Notes: generated by a model not told the origin, from the letters alone. Shown: positions 24,281-35,645, counted from the first letter of the stretch. The stretch: 64,000 nt of DNA from Guadua angustifolia (GCA_036346375.1 CM070515.1:13600423-13664422), one strand, 5' to 3'. Translations and numbers: made by a program.

Positions 24281-25876
24281 CAGTGTGATCCGCTTTAATG
24301 AAAAGCGATTGGGCGGATCTTCATCTTGATCATCATCGGTGGCGCTCCTTGAGCCGCTTCTCCACCATCTCTGCCCACGACCCGGCAGGTTGTCCGGTCA
24401 TGGGTATTGGTTTTATGTATTGGGCGGTAGGGCTCGTCCTCCTTGATCGCGGTGATGCGTTCCCCGGCGCTGGGCGGTCATCCGCCGATCACGGCGTCGT
24501 TACGCCCGATCCCAGCGTCGTCGCGCCGCTTCGCGGCGATCATCACTCGATGGCGGTTGCGCTTCCGAGGCGCGGTCTTCTTCGTCGCGCGCTCGGCGGC
24601 CAGGACTTGCACGGGCCTCCCCCCTCGCTCTTCGCGCCTTCTTGCCCGCGACGGCCGAACTTTCGAGGTCGACCATCGTCCTGTATAGCCTTAGGGCGAG
24701 GGCCCTCGCCTCGCAGCCGGCCGCACTTATGTGCGAGGGAGAACTTCGAAGGTTGAGCTGATGGTACGGTGGCCATCTTCTCCTTCATCTTGCGATCGCG
24801 TCGCCCCTCTGGCGATGGCGGTGATTGCCGGAGATGTGGGGATGGTGTTGCGGCGATGGCGAAACGCCGGATGAAATCGCGGGCGACTCCCCTTCTCTTG
24901 TTCGAGGCGGAGGTCATCCTCCACACCGGCCTCTTGTGAAAAGAGCCACGAAAATTAGCGACAAAAATGTCGCTGGCCCCCACGAGTGCACCGACCCTCG
25001 GGAGATTTAGCGACGAGAGCGGGCGAACCCGTCAAGGCCGTTGGGAGGTAATGGCCATGACCTTTTCAGATCCGCCACCGCCCGCACCATCGTCGTGTAG
25101 ATTTGGAGGAACTCCTCGGGTTGAGTGGTGCGTCATATTTTTCTATGGCAGCCGGCGAAACTGTCTGTCCAGACCGAACCCAGCAGCGCGGCCTTAGGGA
25201 AGGCCTGGCACTGACGCCAGAGGAGAGCCGAGCCATCGAAGCCCGATTCGAGACCGCGTGGAGCGGCCTGAGCGGCTCGGCGTGGAAATGGAGGAGTGGA
25301 CTCTCCCGGCCCCCGGCGAGTGAAGCCATGAGGACTCTCATTGTCGACCGCCACCGCTTGCCATGGCGGCGCTCTTGGTCGAGTGGCGACGACCACGGAG
25401 GTTATCACTGCTGCCGCGGCGGCTCTCATCAAGGTGAGAGCGGAGGTCCCCACGGTTCCTCGATGAGCCGGGACCAGATTGCGTCGCCCTTCTCGGACCA
25501 CGCCCCCTGCCGGGCCTGTCGTCAGGCGGTTGGAGGCTGAGCGCCCTCTGAGCCCCTTAGGCATCAAAGGTGCAGTTAGCACCGTGGCGGGGAGCCCCAC
25601 TCGGAGTTGGGCGCATCCACGAGGCGGCGATGCTCATGACCACGGAGTGGCGGGGAATCTCTGCGAACTCCCGGAGGGTGGTCGAAGCACGGCGGCGTGC
25701 AAGTTACAGGCGGGGTGGCCGCCCAAGGCCCGGCTGCGGCCGACGGATTGCTCCCGGCTCTGCGGAAGCAACGCCCGCCTGCACTGAGGCGGGGTGAGAC
25801 GGTCCCTCGGCCGTGGTGGCCGGGAGGCGCCTTTGTCGTCGCCGCCCGCGATATCTGGTCTTTGAGGATCCGCCAT
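24280..25876 (-). pseudogene. gag region of the Ty3/gypsy element
   Basis: A minus-strand ATG at 25876 opens with MADPQRPDIAG, about 100 bases inside the 5' LTR. Downstream, fragments in changing frames keep gag-type blocks (for example WQAFPKAALLGSVWTDSFAGC near 25140-25230, and a TTQPEEFLQIYTTMV block near 25090). Frames shift repeatedly by short indels and stops interrupt. The boundary with protease is approximate. Confidence 0.6.
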
Positions 25877-25949
25877 CTTCTAATGCACGAGCTGCTTCTT
25901 AACCGCGAACACGAAGTCACGCCGGAGTTAGCGGGAAAAAGCCAACCAC

Positions 25950-25970
25950 TAGCCCCTACTCCGGGCGCGC
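25950..25970 (-). other. Primer-binding region next to the 5' LTR
   Basis: Immediately inside the 5' LTR the minus strand reads GCGCGCCCGGAGTAGGGGC. It resembles the GGCGCGCCGGTAGGG found in the same place of the element at 34251. The exact tRNA is not assigned and the site looks degenerate. Confidence 0.45.
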
Positions 25971-26267
25971 TGTGGCCAGTATTCCACCGACAGGCGGAGA
26001 TCTGACAAGGTTTTGTTGGAAGGCGTCTTTGGTGGCTAAACCTAGAGGGCGAAAACCCTAGGGACTCCTACGGCGGGGATTCGGCGCCCATGAAATGCGG
26101 ATGACACGAAGATTTTTACCCGAGTTCGAGGCCCCTTTGGCTCGAGGTAATAGCCTTACTTTCTGCTAGATTGTTTTTGAGAAGGTGTGAAGCTAATACA
26201 AAGCTCTTGAGTTACAAGTTCTTTCCTCTCAAATGCCCGTCCCCTTTTCGAGTGCACGGAGGCCCTT

Positions 26268-26274
26268 ATATAGG
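26268..26274 (-). promoter_or_regulatory. TATA box in 5' LTR
   Basis: TATATAA on the minus strand, followed by GGGCCTCCGTGC. It sits downstream of the tandem-repeat U3 and upstream of the leader leading to gag, as expected for the element's own promoter. Confidence 0.65.
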
Positions 26275-26579
26275 CTGACTAGCAGGAGGTAGGTAAAAGG
26301 AGGTCATCATCTTGATCCTTATACATTTATTACTCCTTCCCGTCTTGTCCTGTTCCTCGGCCTCATTAAATGCCTACGCGTGCCTTTGCGGTCACGGATG
26401 GGACACCTTTGTGACGGTGGTCGAGATGTCGAGAGGAATGGGCTGTCGCGAAACCCTTGCAAGCGATAAACTCGCCATGGCGAACTGCCGTTCGACACGC
26501 GATGCAGCGATGGAAAAAGCCTTCCAGGCGAAAGCCAGCGCTCCACCTTTTACCTGCGGCGGGGCGGCGAGGCGTCTCG

Positions 26580-27125
26580 CCCGCCCGATTGCTAAACGCC
26601 ACGAGGCCGGGCGCCGGTTGCCCACTCGCCGGGCGCCCGTGGACCGGCCTTTGGCCGTGATCGCGTCGCCGCCCGGTTGCCGCGCCCGTAGCTGGGCGCC
26701 GGGTGGCGAGGCGTGCTAACCCGCTGCTTTCGCCGGGCGCCCGTGGCCGGCCTTTGCCGTGGGCCGTGATCGCCGCCCGGTTGCCGAGCCGCCACGTGGT
26801 AGGCGCCGAGGCGGCGTGGCGTCTTCGCCCACTTTCGCCAGGCGCCCGTGGACCGACGCTTTGGCGAGCGGCCGTGATCGCCGTCGCCGAGGTGCGAACC
26901 GCCCGTAGTTGGTAGCGCCAGGCGGCAGCGTCTTCGCCACTGCTCGCCCGCGCCGCGTGGAACGACGCCGAAGCCGTGCCGGCGTGATCGCCGCCCGGTT
27001 GCCGAGCCGCCCGTAGCCGGGCGCGGGCGGCGGCGGCGTTTCGCCTTGCTGGCGCCGGGCGCCACGGACCGACGCGCTGGCCGTGGCCGTGATCGCCGCC
27101 TGGGTGCCGAGCCGCCCGCGGATTG
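26580..27125. repeat. Tandem repeats (about 102-112 bp) in the 5' LTR
   Basis: The same unit as in the other LTR is found at about 26656, 26766, 26873, 26985 and 27087. The copy number is the same but the indels differ between the two LTRs. Confidence 0.75.
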
Positions 27126-27175
27126 TACTTTATGCGGTGGAGAGGGTACCTTAGCGTATAGTCGTTGACAAATAT

Positions 27176-28080
27176 GATAATAAATAGTAAAATCAACACG
27201 AATTCAAATCCAAAAATTAGTGTAACTTTTGATTGGATAATTCAAAACTCGTGAAACTTTGTATGCACCTTCCTATGGATATCAAAAACCTATTCCAACC
27301 TTCAATCACAATGGTCGATATCAAAATTCTGTCCTTTCTTCAAATTTAAAGAATGATACACCAAAACCACGTCAAATATTAAAACTTCACCCTAAACTTG
27401 TCCGTAGAGATTTAATGATTAAAATGATCTTAGATAACCTTTCACATGTCATATAAAACAAAAATATCAAAGAATTAGCTCTCAAATGCTCAAGAACTCA
27501 ATCTACCAAGAATCCTTCATTCTTAAGTAAAAAAACGGTTTCTTGATAAATCTCTTGATGATCACGTGAGAGCTTGCCTAGATGATTAGTATATGATCTA
27601 CAGGGGATTTATCCTTCAATCAATCATCCTTGGCAATGCAAGATCAAGAGAAAAAGAAACCAACTAGAGATCGAAAAACTAAGAAAGAAAGAAGACCAAA
27701 ACTTGAGCAAGAACTTAATCTCGAATTTTTTTTATTTCAGATCAAGATAGATGATTACAAAACCTCTCAAAAAGAGTAAAGCTCCCAAGCAACACTCACT
27801 CACACACACACATACTAAAAAACTGTGAAAACCCTAATTCCTTCTCCTTGAGTTACCCTCCCACTACATCTCAAGCCCCTTATCTCTACTATTTCTAATT
27901 AGGAGTTAGTGGTGGTCGTCCGTACTCTTCCAGAGTATCTCGTCCATTGGATATGACATGCACGATTGAGATGGAAGGGGATTTAACCAATTCCACTCTT
28001 TTCCATTGTCGCCTCTCTCCAGTCTCTATGTATCGAGTTGTTGAAACCCCAAACCCTCTCTCATCTCCTCTTTCTTAGGT
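27176..28080. other. Older repeat interrupted by the 15091 element; no gene seen
   Basis: The sequence at 14870-15090 and 27176-27800 joins across the Ty3/gypsy insertion. Its left part contains AACGATCAGAGAGAGGGTAAATGATC, similar to the borders of the 32880 repeat. The interior is AT-rich and non-coding. Confidence 0.4.
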
Positions 28081-28095
28081 TTTAGGGTTTCGCGG

Positions 28096-28434
28096 ATGCA
28101 ATCGCCTCACCGGGAGGGAGACGCAATGCATCCATCGATGAATGGGCAGCACGCCCCAACGCTGCAGGTCCCTGGAGCACCGCCTCAGTAGCAGTAGGTC
28201 CCCCCGTCGCAGTACTACTAGGCACCACCATAGTACTACCAGCCGGGTCCCCTGTACTCTCCTCCACCGGCAATGTGGGGCTAGTCGTAGTAGTAGCTTC
28301 CTTTGCAATACGCACCTCCGTCCTCTCACCAGTAAGCATCGCTGCCGTTGCAACATGGGGCACTGGTGGTGGATGGGCCCGCAGCCATAGGAGAGGAGAT
28401 CAGGTCCCTGTGGATCAGAAATCTCCACTGGTTA
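28096..28434 (+). pseudogene. RBP45/RBP47-like RNA-binding protein, 5' fragment with many stops
   Basis: From the ATG at 28096 the frame encodes a Met/Gln/Pro/Tyr-rich N-terminus followed by GEEIRSLWIRNLHW, which resembles the start of RRM1 in plant RBP45/47-type oligouridylate-binding proteins (there GEIRTLWIGDLQYW). The frame has nine stops (eight TAG, one TAA), almost all inside the Q-rich tract where Gln (CAG/CAA) would be expected. Homology ends about 28434, just after the first RRM strand, followed by unrelated AT-rich sequence; this could be an exon end or a capture break. A CT-rich leader just upstream resembles a plant 5' UTR. No second RRM is found downstream. It is either a captured gene fragment or a relic of a duplicated first exon; it cannot make a protein. 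Confidence 0.7.
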
Positions 28435-29860
28435 TATTATTTGTTGGTGTCCTTGTGAACACATATCTAAGTGCTATATTCGCGAAGAATGGTGAGTTGA
28501 TTCTTGATGTCAAGGCTATATAGGGTGATACTGTGAGACAACACTGATATTGTGAACCAATTGTTGAGCTATGCACACATGACGATATTGAGACATAAAG
28601 GTTTTTTTCATCTTAGATTCAACATGCTTCATGTTATGTCTACCTAATCGATGCTTAAGATTTGGTTTATTTACTAGCCATATTACTAAATATGCTGAAA
28701 AAATTTATATTGATAATATGGTTTGAGTCATGCTTGATGATATGTTTATTGTACGGTTTGAGAATTACATTGTTTCATATGAAAAAATCATGCATTTCAA
28801 ATGATATTTTTATATAACCTTATCTACTATTCATTACGTTTGTACGTAAGCAGTACTTATGTGTATCTAAAATTTGCAAAGTATTTTGTAACGTGAGTGT
28901 CTTTAGATTGTGAAATTAAAGATAATTTTAAGCTCGAGTTTGTAAACAAGTGTTTGTAATTTATACGCTTATATGAATTAATTTAAACATTCAACCATTG
29001 TATATTGAGAGTGAACCGTATCATTCAAACATGGTTAGTGCTCTTTGCAAATAATTTTTTTTTGTCACAAATTGAGTTTTCGTTGCTACGCACAGGCACA
29101 TGACTAATACAACTCTAACTTGAGCATATAAGTGAGTACCATCCACATTTACATAGGTTAACCCGCTAACACAACATATAACGGGTTTTACACTCATATG
29201 CACGCTTTTCAAAGCGGTCTTCTCTATGACGCTCCAATTTGCTCCACGAGCCCGAATTCCCATCTGCGCCTTCTTTGGCTTGATCTAAACCACTTAATCC
29301 ATCATCGTGGTTTTTCAAACCGCCTTGATCTCTAGTAATAGATAAATTACTAATTTTCCCTAGATCGGTATTTTCCTTCACCTCGAAGCATCGTGCATAC
29401 TTTGTCACTTTCTATATAGCTCAAATGACTCGCCGTCAAGACTCTCATGCGTCTGTATTCCTCCAAACCGTCTTTGCTTGCAAACGGGTCCAAGTCACTT
29501 GGCGCACACATGTCCTTGGCCGCTTTATCATTACGACTTCGGCTTTCTTGACTATTCTGGACCTCGACTCCTTGTTGAGCCTAGTCCCGGTCCATACTAC
29601 TATCCCCATGTCCATAACTTCAGTTCCTTATCTTCTTGGATTGCACCAACTTTCCAGCCCCAGCCATCTTCGACATTACCCTGATCGTCTGGACCTTAGC
29701 CCTTCTAGTCTAGTCCTAGTCTCCTTCGCCTCACCATAACCTAGCACCGAAACCCTGCAACCAACACAAACAAAAGACACATTACATAGTACTGTTTACA
29801 AAATATGTAAAAACCATTACATAATTCAAATCACATTTCAAAAGTCGTTAGAAAAATTGG
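28435..29860. other. Intergenic; one unexplained open frame at 29425-29739
   Basis: Two plus-strand frames overlap here (104 and 68 codons). One reads LYHYDFGFLDYSGPRLLVEP, which looks like real but decayed coding sequence, perhaps transposon-derived; I cannot name it. The remainder is AT-rich. Confidence 0.35.
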
Positions 29861-29869
29861 CACTACTGC

Positions 29870-30110
29870 ATCGGTACTACCGCCATGCTAAGACTGGTAG
29901 TGCCACTCTGGGTGAACCAATAGAGCACACTTTGAAAAATAATTACCGCTAATTAGGGGCCGGTAGTGCCGCTCGACTAGTACTACCATCCCCCAAGGCC
30001 AATAGTATCGATTTCCCTGAGACCTGAAAAATCATCCTCTTGGAAAATAACTAACGCCAACCTAGACTCGGTAGTACCGCAGCACCGGTAGTGCCGCCCA
30101 CACTCATAAC
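29870..30110. repeat. Degenerate repeats of CGGTAGTACCG / GGTAGTGCC motifs
   Basis: CGGTACTACCGCC, CTGGTAGTGCC, CCGGTAGTGCCGC, CTCGGTAGTACCGC and ACCGGTAGTGCCGCC occur within 240 bases, spaced irregularly. The motif resembles that at 33625-34090 although the surrounding sequence differs. Confidence 0.55.
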
Positions 30111-30573
30111 ACCTTAAATTGCTTCAAATTCAAAACTAAATTCAAATTAAACTCAAAATTGAGTACCACATGCTCAAACACAATCAAGAACTCATCACAC
30201 GTATAGATAGACCACCATATGGTCCCTCAAAAGCTCATATCGCACTCCCCTACTATAGCTGTTCATTGGTACCACATCTGCCTTGACAAACAAGCTACCA
30301 CGGTAGCCAAACTTAGCATGATAGCGTACCTTCATACCGGAGCTCAACAGGGCGGAGTACCGCAGTGCTCGAACTCGACAGGTAACCGCCATAGTAGAGG
30401 AGCGCAATAGGTGACACGTATTGGCTACTAGTGTTTATGTAGTTGAGAAGAGCGCTAGATTTGTAATTTTGTTTATGAAAGAACCAAAGATGAAAAAATG
30501 TACGTCGGTCAAATACACATAGACTTCGCCCACCGGGTGCCGTGCACGCACGAGTCAAAAATGCCGAGACTAA

Positions 30574-30804
30574 GGGCTATTTGGTTTGATGAAAAATTTG
30601 CTTCATCAAATTTTACCAAAATTTAGTCACCAAATTGGTTACCAATGTTTTGGACAAAGATTAGTAGAAAAATAAACTAGAAAGCAAAGAGAGAAGATGA
30701 TGTTGTTGAAATTTAGTAGCAAATTAAATACTTATAAAACCTAATTAACAATACAAAATTTAATAAGTCAAGTATCGATAACTGTAGGAGGCAAACCAAA
30801 CAGC
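30574..30804. mobile_element. Tourist-like MITE
   Basis: GGGCTATTTGGTTTGATG at the left and GGCAAACCAAACAGCC at the right are inverted repeats. The element is 231 bp, AT-rich and non-coding. The flanking 3-mers do not match exactly. Confidence 0.6.
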
Positions 30805-30999
30805 CAGGCACAAGTGAGAGTCCACCCTAGTGTACTTTCATGGCTGCTACGGCCCGTGGACGTAAACAGCTTCCAAGTCTGCGTGAGTTGATCAGACGCC
30901 GGTGGGGCAATGGTCGAGTGGACCGACCGCTCAATAACAACCTTGCCAGATTAATTGCATCATACTACTAGCAAAGAATGAAAGCATGAAATAACCCTA

Positions 31000-32879
31000 A
31001 AAATTCAAAATCTTTTGTTCAAATTTTATTTGATTTTTTGGGATTTATTTCAATTTATTTGGCTTTTATCTGAAATCTTTCCATTTTGGGAAAATGGCCC
31101 CGTTTTTACGCCTTCCCTTTTTGGAACCCGCCTCCCTTCCCTGGCCTCCGACCCATTCCTCGTCGGCCCACTCCCCGTGCCCCGGCCTGTTTTCCCCCTC
31201 GCCCCCATGATCCGCCTTCTCCTTGGGCTTGGCCCCTGACCTAGCTTCGCTTGACTGCCTCCATGACCTAGCCCGCCTCCTCCCAGCTCTGGCGCCTTGC
31301 ATGCCCGGCTCTTCTGTCTCCTCGTGCTGCGACCGCCCACCACCTGCACATCACCCCGTGTCCCCCTCCTTCATCTTAGTCGCCGACAGCGCTCGCGCTC
31401 ACGCTACCCGGCCCCGCCGTCACCCCCGCACGCTCGTCGGCATCTCTCTCTCCCCTCCGTGCCATGTATAAATACTCCTCCCCACCATTTCCCCACCCCC
31501 GAGTTCCCCGCGTCGAGCACTATCTTTTCCCCCAATCGGTTTCACCTCCGACTCACCGCATCGCTGCCACGCCCAGCGTCTTTTCATTTCCATTTTTCTG
31601 CCTGCCGCCTTGCCTTCTTGCCGTTCCCCCTCTCTCTGTGGCTGGGGCCGCGTGTCGTGCTTCGCCTGAGAACCCTGCCGGTCAGACCAACCAGCCAGTT
31701 GGCCGCCCGATCTTTGGTTTGGATCGGTCACTATGTGGCCCAGTCTTTGATTAAATTCTAGATTTTTTTTTTTTTCAGATTTTATGATTATTTAAAATAA
31801 AAAAATTAGTTAAAAATTCAGAAAAAATTCCCAAAAATCCTAGAAAATCCCAAAATTCCAAAAATACCCAAAAATACATATTCTTTTCTAGTTTGACCTG
31901 CTGAGTCCAAAAATAATCTTCGTTTAGTCGAGTCCAGTCCCTAAAATTTCCAAAATCCCTAAAATGCCCCTTCATCCCGTTTCCTACCAATTTCTCTCCG
32001 ATTCTTTTTCTGCTTTCTCTCTCTTGGTTGTTTTTATTCGTTTATTTATTGGTTGCATTTTCTCGCATTAGATACGATGTTGGAGCAGCCCTTGAAGCAG
32101 TACATAGAGCAGAGCAGTTCTTGGAGTTGTAGTAGGAGCAGGAGTCGTTCGGGACCAGACGCGATTTCGACTACTTCCCTCTAGGAGAACCTCGACCCCA
32201 CAAGACAAGCCACACCCTTAAACATTTTGAATCCAATTCCTCTATAGTATATATATTTTCCATATCGTATTATTTCTAGTATTTTAGAAAACTAAAAAGA
32301 AGATAGTTTAGAATGGCATGAGTAGTTATAACCCAATGTTAAACTTGCTGTTACGTCTTAATTTCCTTTTTAACCGTAGGCTATAAATATTGAACCATCG
32401 TAGATTAGTAGTTAATCTAATTTCACCTTTAACTCTTTTTATTTAAAAATCTTCGAGAGATGGCTCGGGTGATTTTCAAAAATTGCTACAGTTAGGGGGA
32501 CAGTGTTGGGCTGACCACAGGAGGTGGATGTTGGTCCAACCCCCAACCGATGATGAAGCCAGGTTGTGGTGGGGTGGTTGGTACAGTGCGTACTATGGTT
32601 TGCGGTATGTCATTGGCTAAGTCTCAGGCATTTAAGGATCGATGTTTTAGGTAAAGTAAATAATTTCAAATCCTGCTCAACCACAAGTTGGGCCAGTCAG
32701 CCTTGTTGACCTATTCCAACATAGCTCAATACATTGTACTTCCTTTTGGAATACCTATAGGAGGTAGCTACCATTCTGGTAGGAGGAATGGATCGCATAC
32801 CGCTGGGGTGGAATGGGAATGGAGTGGCCATTCGACGGTTCTCACAATAGTAGGTATCCTCAGTTGGCCAGATAGCACT
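31000..32879. other. Gene-like GC-rich block then AT-rich block, unassigned repeat
   Basis: 31080-31730 is pyrimidine-rich and GC-rich, with TATAAATA at 31467-31474 and a CT-rich stretch after it. 31760-32060 is AT-rich with AAAATCC/AAAATTCC repeats. 32070-32230 contains GGAGCAG, CTTGAAGCAG and GAGCAGAG repeats and a TTCGACTACTTCCC segment. No open frame has recognisable homology. It looks like an old retroelement, with continuation possibly at 40931-41620. Confidence 0.35.
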
Positions 32880-33624
32880 TGTAGGATCAAGAATAACCGA
32901 TTAGAGGGAGGGTGAATAGGAGGTTTTTAAATTTTTCTACTCTAACTTCAAGTTGCAAGATCACTAAGCACGAATTGCAATTTTAACACTTTTAATACCA
33001 GGCACTTCTAGAGATCACTAAATTATCCCAACTACCCAAATATTCTAAATACAATTCTATACTAGGTAAGATGCTCAAATTGCTTGAATTGTAATTTTAC
33101 TCAAAAGAATAAGAAATGCAAACCACAATTGATGAACACAAGGATTTATCCCGTGGTTTCGGAGACTTGCCGGTCTCCCCTACTCCACGTTGAGGTGACT
33201 TGAACTTCTTCAAGCCGGCTCCACCCACTTGAGCCTTTCTTAATCACTCGTGATAGCTCTTCCCCACTTCATGTAGGCGAGCTCTTTGCCTTTACAACGA
33301 TCGGGCCTTCACACAAATTTCTTCGTGAAGATCACCAACACCACCTTCGTGAAGATCACACAAGAGTAACAAGTTTTGATGCTTGCTTGAAGTCGAATTG
33401 AGTGTCTAAAGGATCACACTAAATGCAACACTCAATTTCTCTCCTCGTTTGCTCTAAATGAGAATTGAATACACTAAAGAGAGGAGAGTGCTTTGCTAGA
33501 ACTCAAGTATCTTCAATAATGGCCAAGAGTTCTTATAGATCGCAAGTGGAGGGGTATTTATAACCCCAATCACCAAAACTAGCCGTTTGAGCTTGAAATC
33601 TTGACCAAGTCAGGATTTCTAGTG

Positions 33625-34090
33625 CTACCGCTCATATAGGACTGGTAGCACCGGGCTCTATCCCCGTGGGTGCGTCAGAGTATTTAATGCCTTGACAGAG
33701 GCCGTTACTCAGGAGGTCCGATGCTACCGCCTAACTGAGACCGGTAGCACAGGGCTACTGTTCAATTTGTGAGCTAAAAGGAGTGCTCTCTAGAATTTTC
33801 ACACCGTGCCATAGGGCCGGTGCTACCGCTACCCCGGTAGTACCGGGCTACCATAGGCAGTAACACCGCCCTTCAAGAAGTTTCAAAAATCACCCTTACT
33901 AGAATTTTTACATCGGGCCAAGGGGCTGGTGCTACCACTACCCCAGTAGCACCGGGCTACCATGGGCAGCAACACCGCCCTGCCTGGTTCCCAAAAAAAC
34001 CCCTCTCGAGTTTTTACACACCGGCCTAGGGCCCGGTGCTATCGCTACCCCGGTAGCACCGAGATGCCCTTGGCGGTAGCACCGGGATTC
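33625..34090. repeat. Degenerate tandem repeats with GGTGCTACCG / CGGTAGCACC palindromes
   Basis: A unit of about 120 bases containing GTGCTACCGCTACCCCGGTAG, then CACCGGGCTACCAT and GGCAG-AACACCGCCCT, is repeated at about 33820, 33930 and 34033, with shorter copies at 33635 and 33725. Each unit holds inverted GGTGCTACC/GGTAGCACC halves. Confidence 0.7.
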
Positions 34091-34250
34091 TAGAAGCTTT
34101 CTTTGGGCTTATGAGGGTTTATAAAAATGGATTCTTATGTGACAATGCATGAGTGTAATCAATTGATTTGAGCTTTTAAATCTTAAGACGACATCAAGAT
34201 AATGTCAAAACCCCTCTTAATAGTATGGCCCTATTTTTAACAATCCAATC

Positions 34251-34717
34251 GTGGAGTATATGGACCGGTGTCTGCATGGCGGAGCGTGAGGAGCCACCGG
34301 GAGGATAGGCCATGGGATACATGAAGATAGGTATTGCCCAAGAGGCGAGCTGCCATCTTGTGACAGGAAACCGAAGATAGAAACCCACCAGCAGGGAGGA
34401 TACAATTGTAATCCTATCCGCTATCATATTAAGCGGATAAGGAAAGAGATATAATCTCCACCTTATGGCGATTAGGACTCTCCTTGCAACCGCCCTCCTC
34501 CGCTATATAAAGGGGGTGGGGGAGAAGGAGGGAGACGAGAGGACGAAACAGAACATCTCATCGGCTATTAGCTAGCCACATATAATTCGAGCAGGACTAG
34601 GGTATTATCTCCACCGTGAGAGCGAACACTGTATACATCGGGTGTTCTTGTGCTACCATCGAGTTTGGGTCCAGTAGCGTAGCCCTTTTTCATTATTGCC
34701 GGTAACAAGCGTCGGCG
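34251..34717 (+). repeat. 5' LTR of the non-autonomous element
   Basis: It matches 40225-40697 almost throughout, with long exact blocks around AAGCGGATAAGGAAAGAG and TGTTCTTGTGCTACCATCG. Differences are mostly 1-3 base indels. The TATA box is at 34504-34511. Confidence 0.9.
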
Positions 34718-34735
34718 GTTGGCGCGCCGGTAGGG
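34718..34735 (+). other. Primer-binding site of the non-autonomous element
   Basis: GTTGGCGCGCCGGTAGGG abuts the left LTR. TGGCGCGCC-containing sites at this position are common in plant Ty3/gypsy elements. The tRNA is not assigned here. Confidence 0.55.
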
Positions 34736-35645
34736 CTGCGCTAGGATCAATCACAGACAAGCTTGATGGCGATCTTCAAAGCGGCGGAAGGATGGAGCCG
34801 GTCGAAGAAGCAGGATAGAGTGGGTTTCATCATCCTCATCTCCGACGGCGGCAGCGGCTCCATCTTCCGGCTTGCTGAGCGCGGTGAACCACGCATCCAT
34901 GCCTTGGCTTCGCGGCAAGACCGGCGCCAAGGCCATACACTACATCGCCAATAGTAGGGCGTCAAGGACAACGCGGAAGAAGCGGCCACATCTCGGCCGT
35001 CGGCGGCCTCCAAGCCGCGCGGTCGGGAACTTCATCATCTCGTGAAGTGGCTCGTCAATGGCGTGGGCGAGATACTCCGGCGTGAAGAAATTCCGCCTCA
35101 AGTACTCCGACTATGGCGGGGAGGCTGGCGTGGCGTGCACGATCTCGGGCTGCATGCGGAGATGCAAGAAGATCAAAGGCCCGACCAGCGGAGTTCTCGA
35201 ACTGCCATATATGCTCTCGCGGAGAAGTCTGCGTCTTGAGCTTTCACCGGCGGGGCCACCTCAAGGAGTTTTCACCAGGTGGCTCGGTCATTCGGACTCG
35301 GAGTGTACAACGGCAACCAGCCGTGTAAACCAGGCCGAGATTAGTCGACGAGCTAACAGCTAAGTCTTTTTAATATTTAAATTATGCATTCAAATATGCG
35401 ACAATTTTTATATATATCGAGTGGCTTAAAAATTATTATCACTCGGGTAGTTTTCGCAAAAGATATATACTACTCGATTTCTCTCTCGATTATTGTTTCA
35501 GAAATTATTTTGGTGTCGGTATTAAGCGACACATATAAAGCATGGAGGCACTAAACTGGCGCTTCCACCGTCGATTCGTCAATTATACGAAACTTCGAGT
35601 GTCGCTCGGCCCTCATTATTTTCTTGGCTACTACAAACAACCGGG
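34736..35645 (+). other. 5' internal leader of the non-autonomous element
   Basis: GC-rich at first (34740-35340), with short open stretches in several frames but no gag similarity that I recognise. It then turns AT-rich (35350-35560) before the tandem array. It could be a decayed gag or leader. Confidence 0.4.

Larger units (their letters stand above)
15091..27170 (-). mobile_element. Full-length Ty3/gypsy LTR retrotransposon (Tat/Retand-like), frame-broken
   Basis: Two direct repeats of about 1.2 kb (15091-16310 and 25971-27170) bound the element, and the 5-bp target duplication AATAT is present at 15086-15090 and 27171-27175. Ends are TGTCGGCG and CGTTGACA. Reading right to left: 5' LTR, primer-binding region, gag, protease, RT, RNase H, integrase, then a region with an antisense ORF, a polypurine tract and the 3' LTR. 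The domain order RT-RH-IN defines Ty3/gypsy; the long element and the extra antisense ORF before the 3' LTR point to the Tat lineage. All domains are recognisable only in patches, broken by many short indels and some stops. TATA boxes lie in both LTRs on the minus strand. Confidence 0.93.
25971..27170 (-). repeat. 5' LTR of the Ty3/gypsy element
   Basis: This is the partner of 15091-16310. The inner end reads TGTGGCCAGTATTCC and the outer end GTCGTTGACA, directly followed by AATAT. The minus-strand TATA box is at 26274-26268. The U3 carries tandem GC-rich units at about 26580-27125. Confidence 0.88.

Noticed and set aside
30880..30960. Possible tRNA-like segment
   Set aside because: The stem pairings needed for a cloverleaf do not form and no B-box sequence is present.
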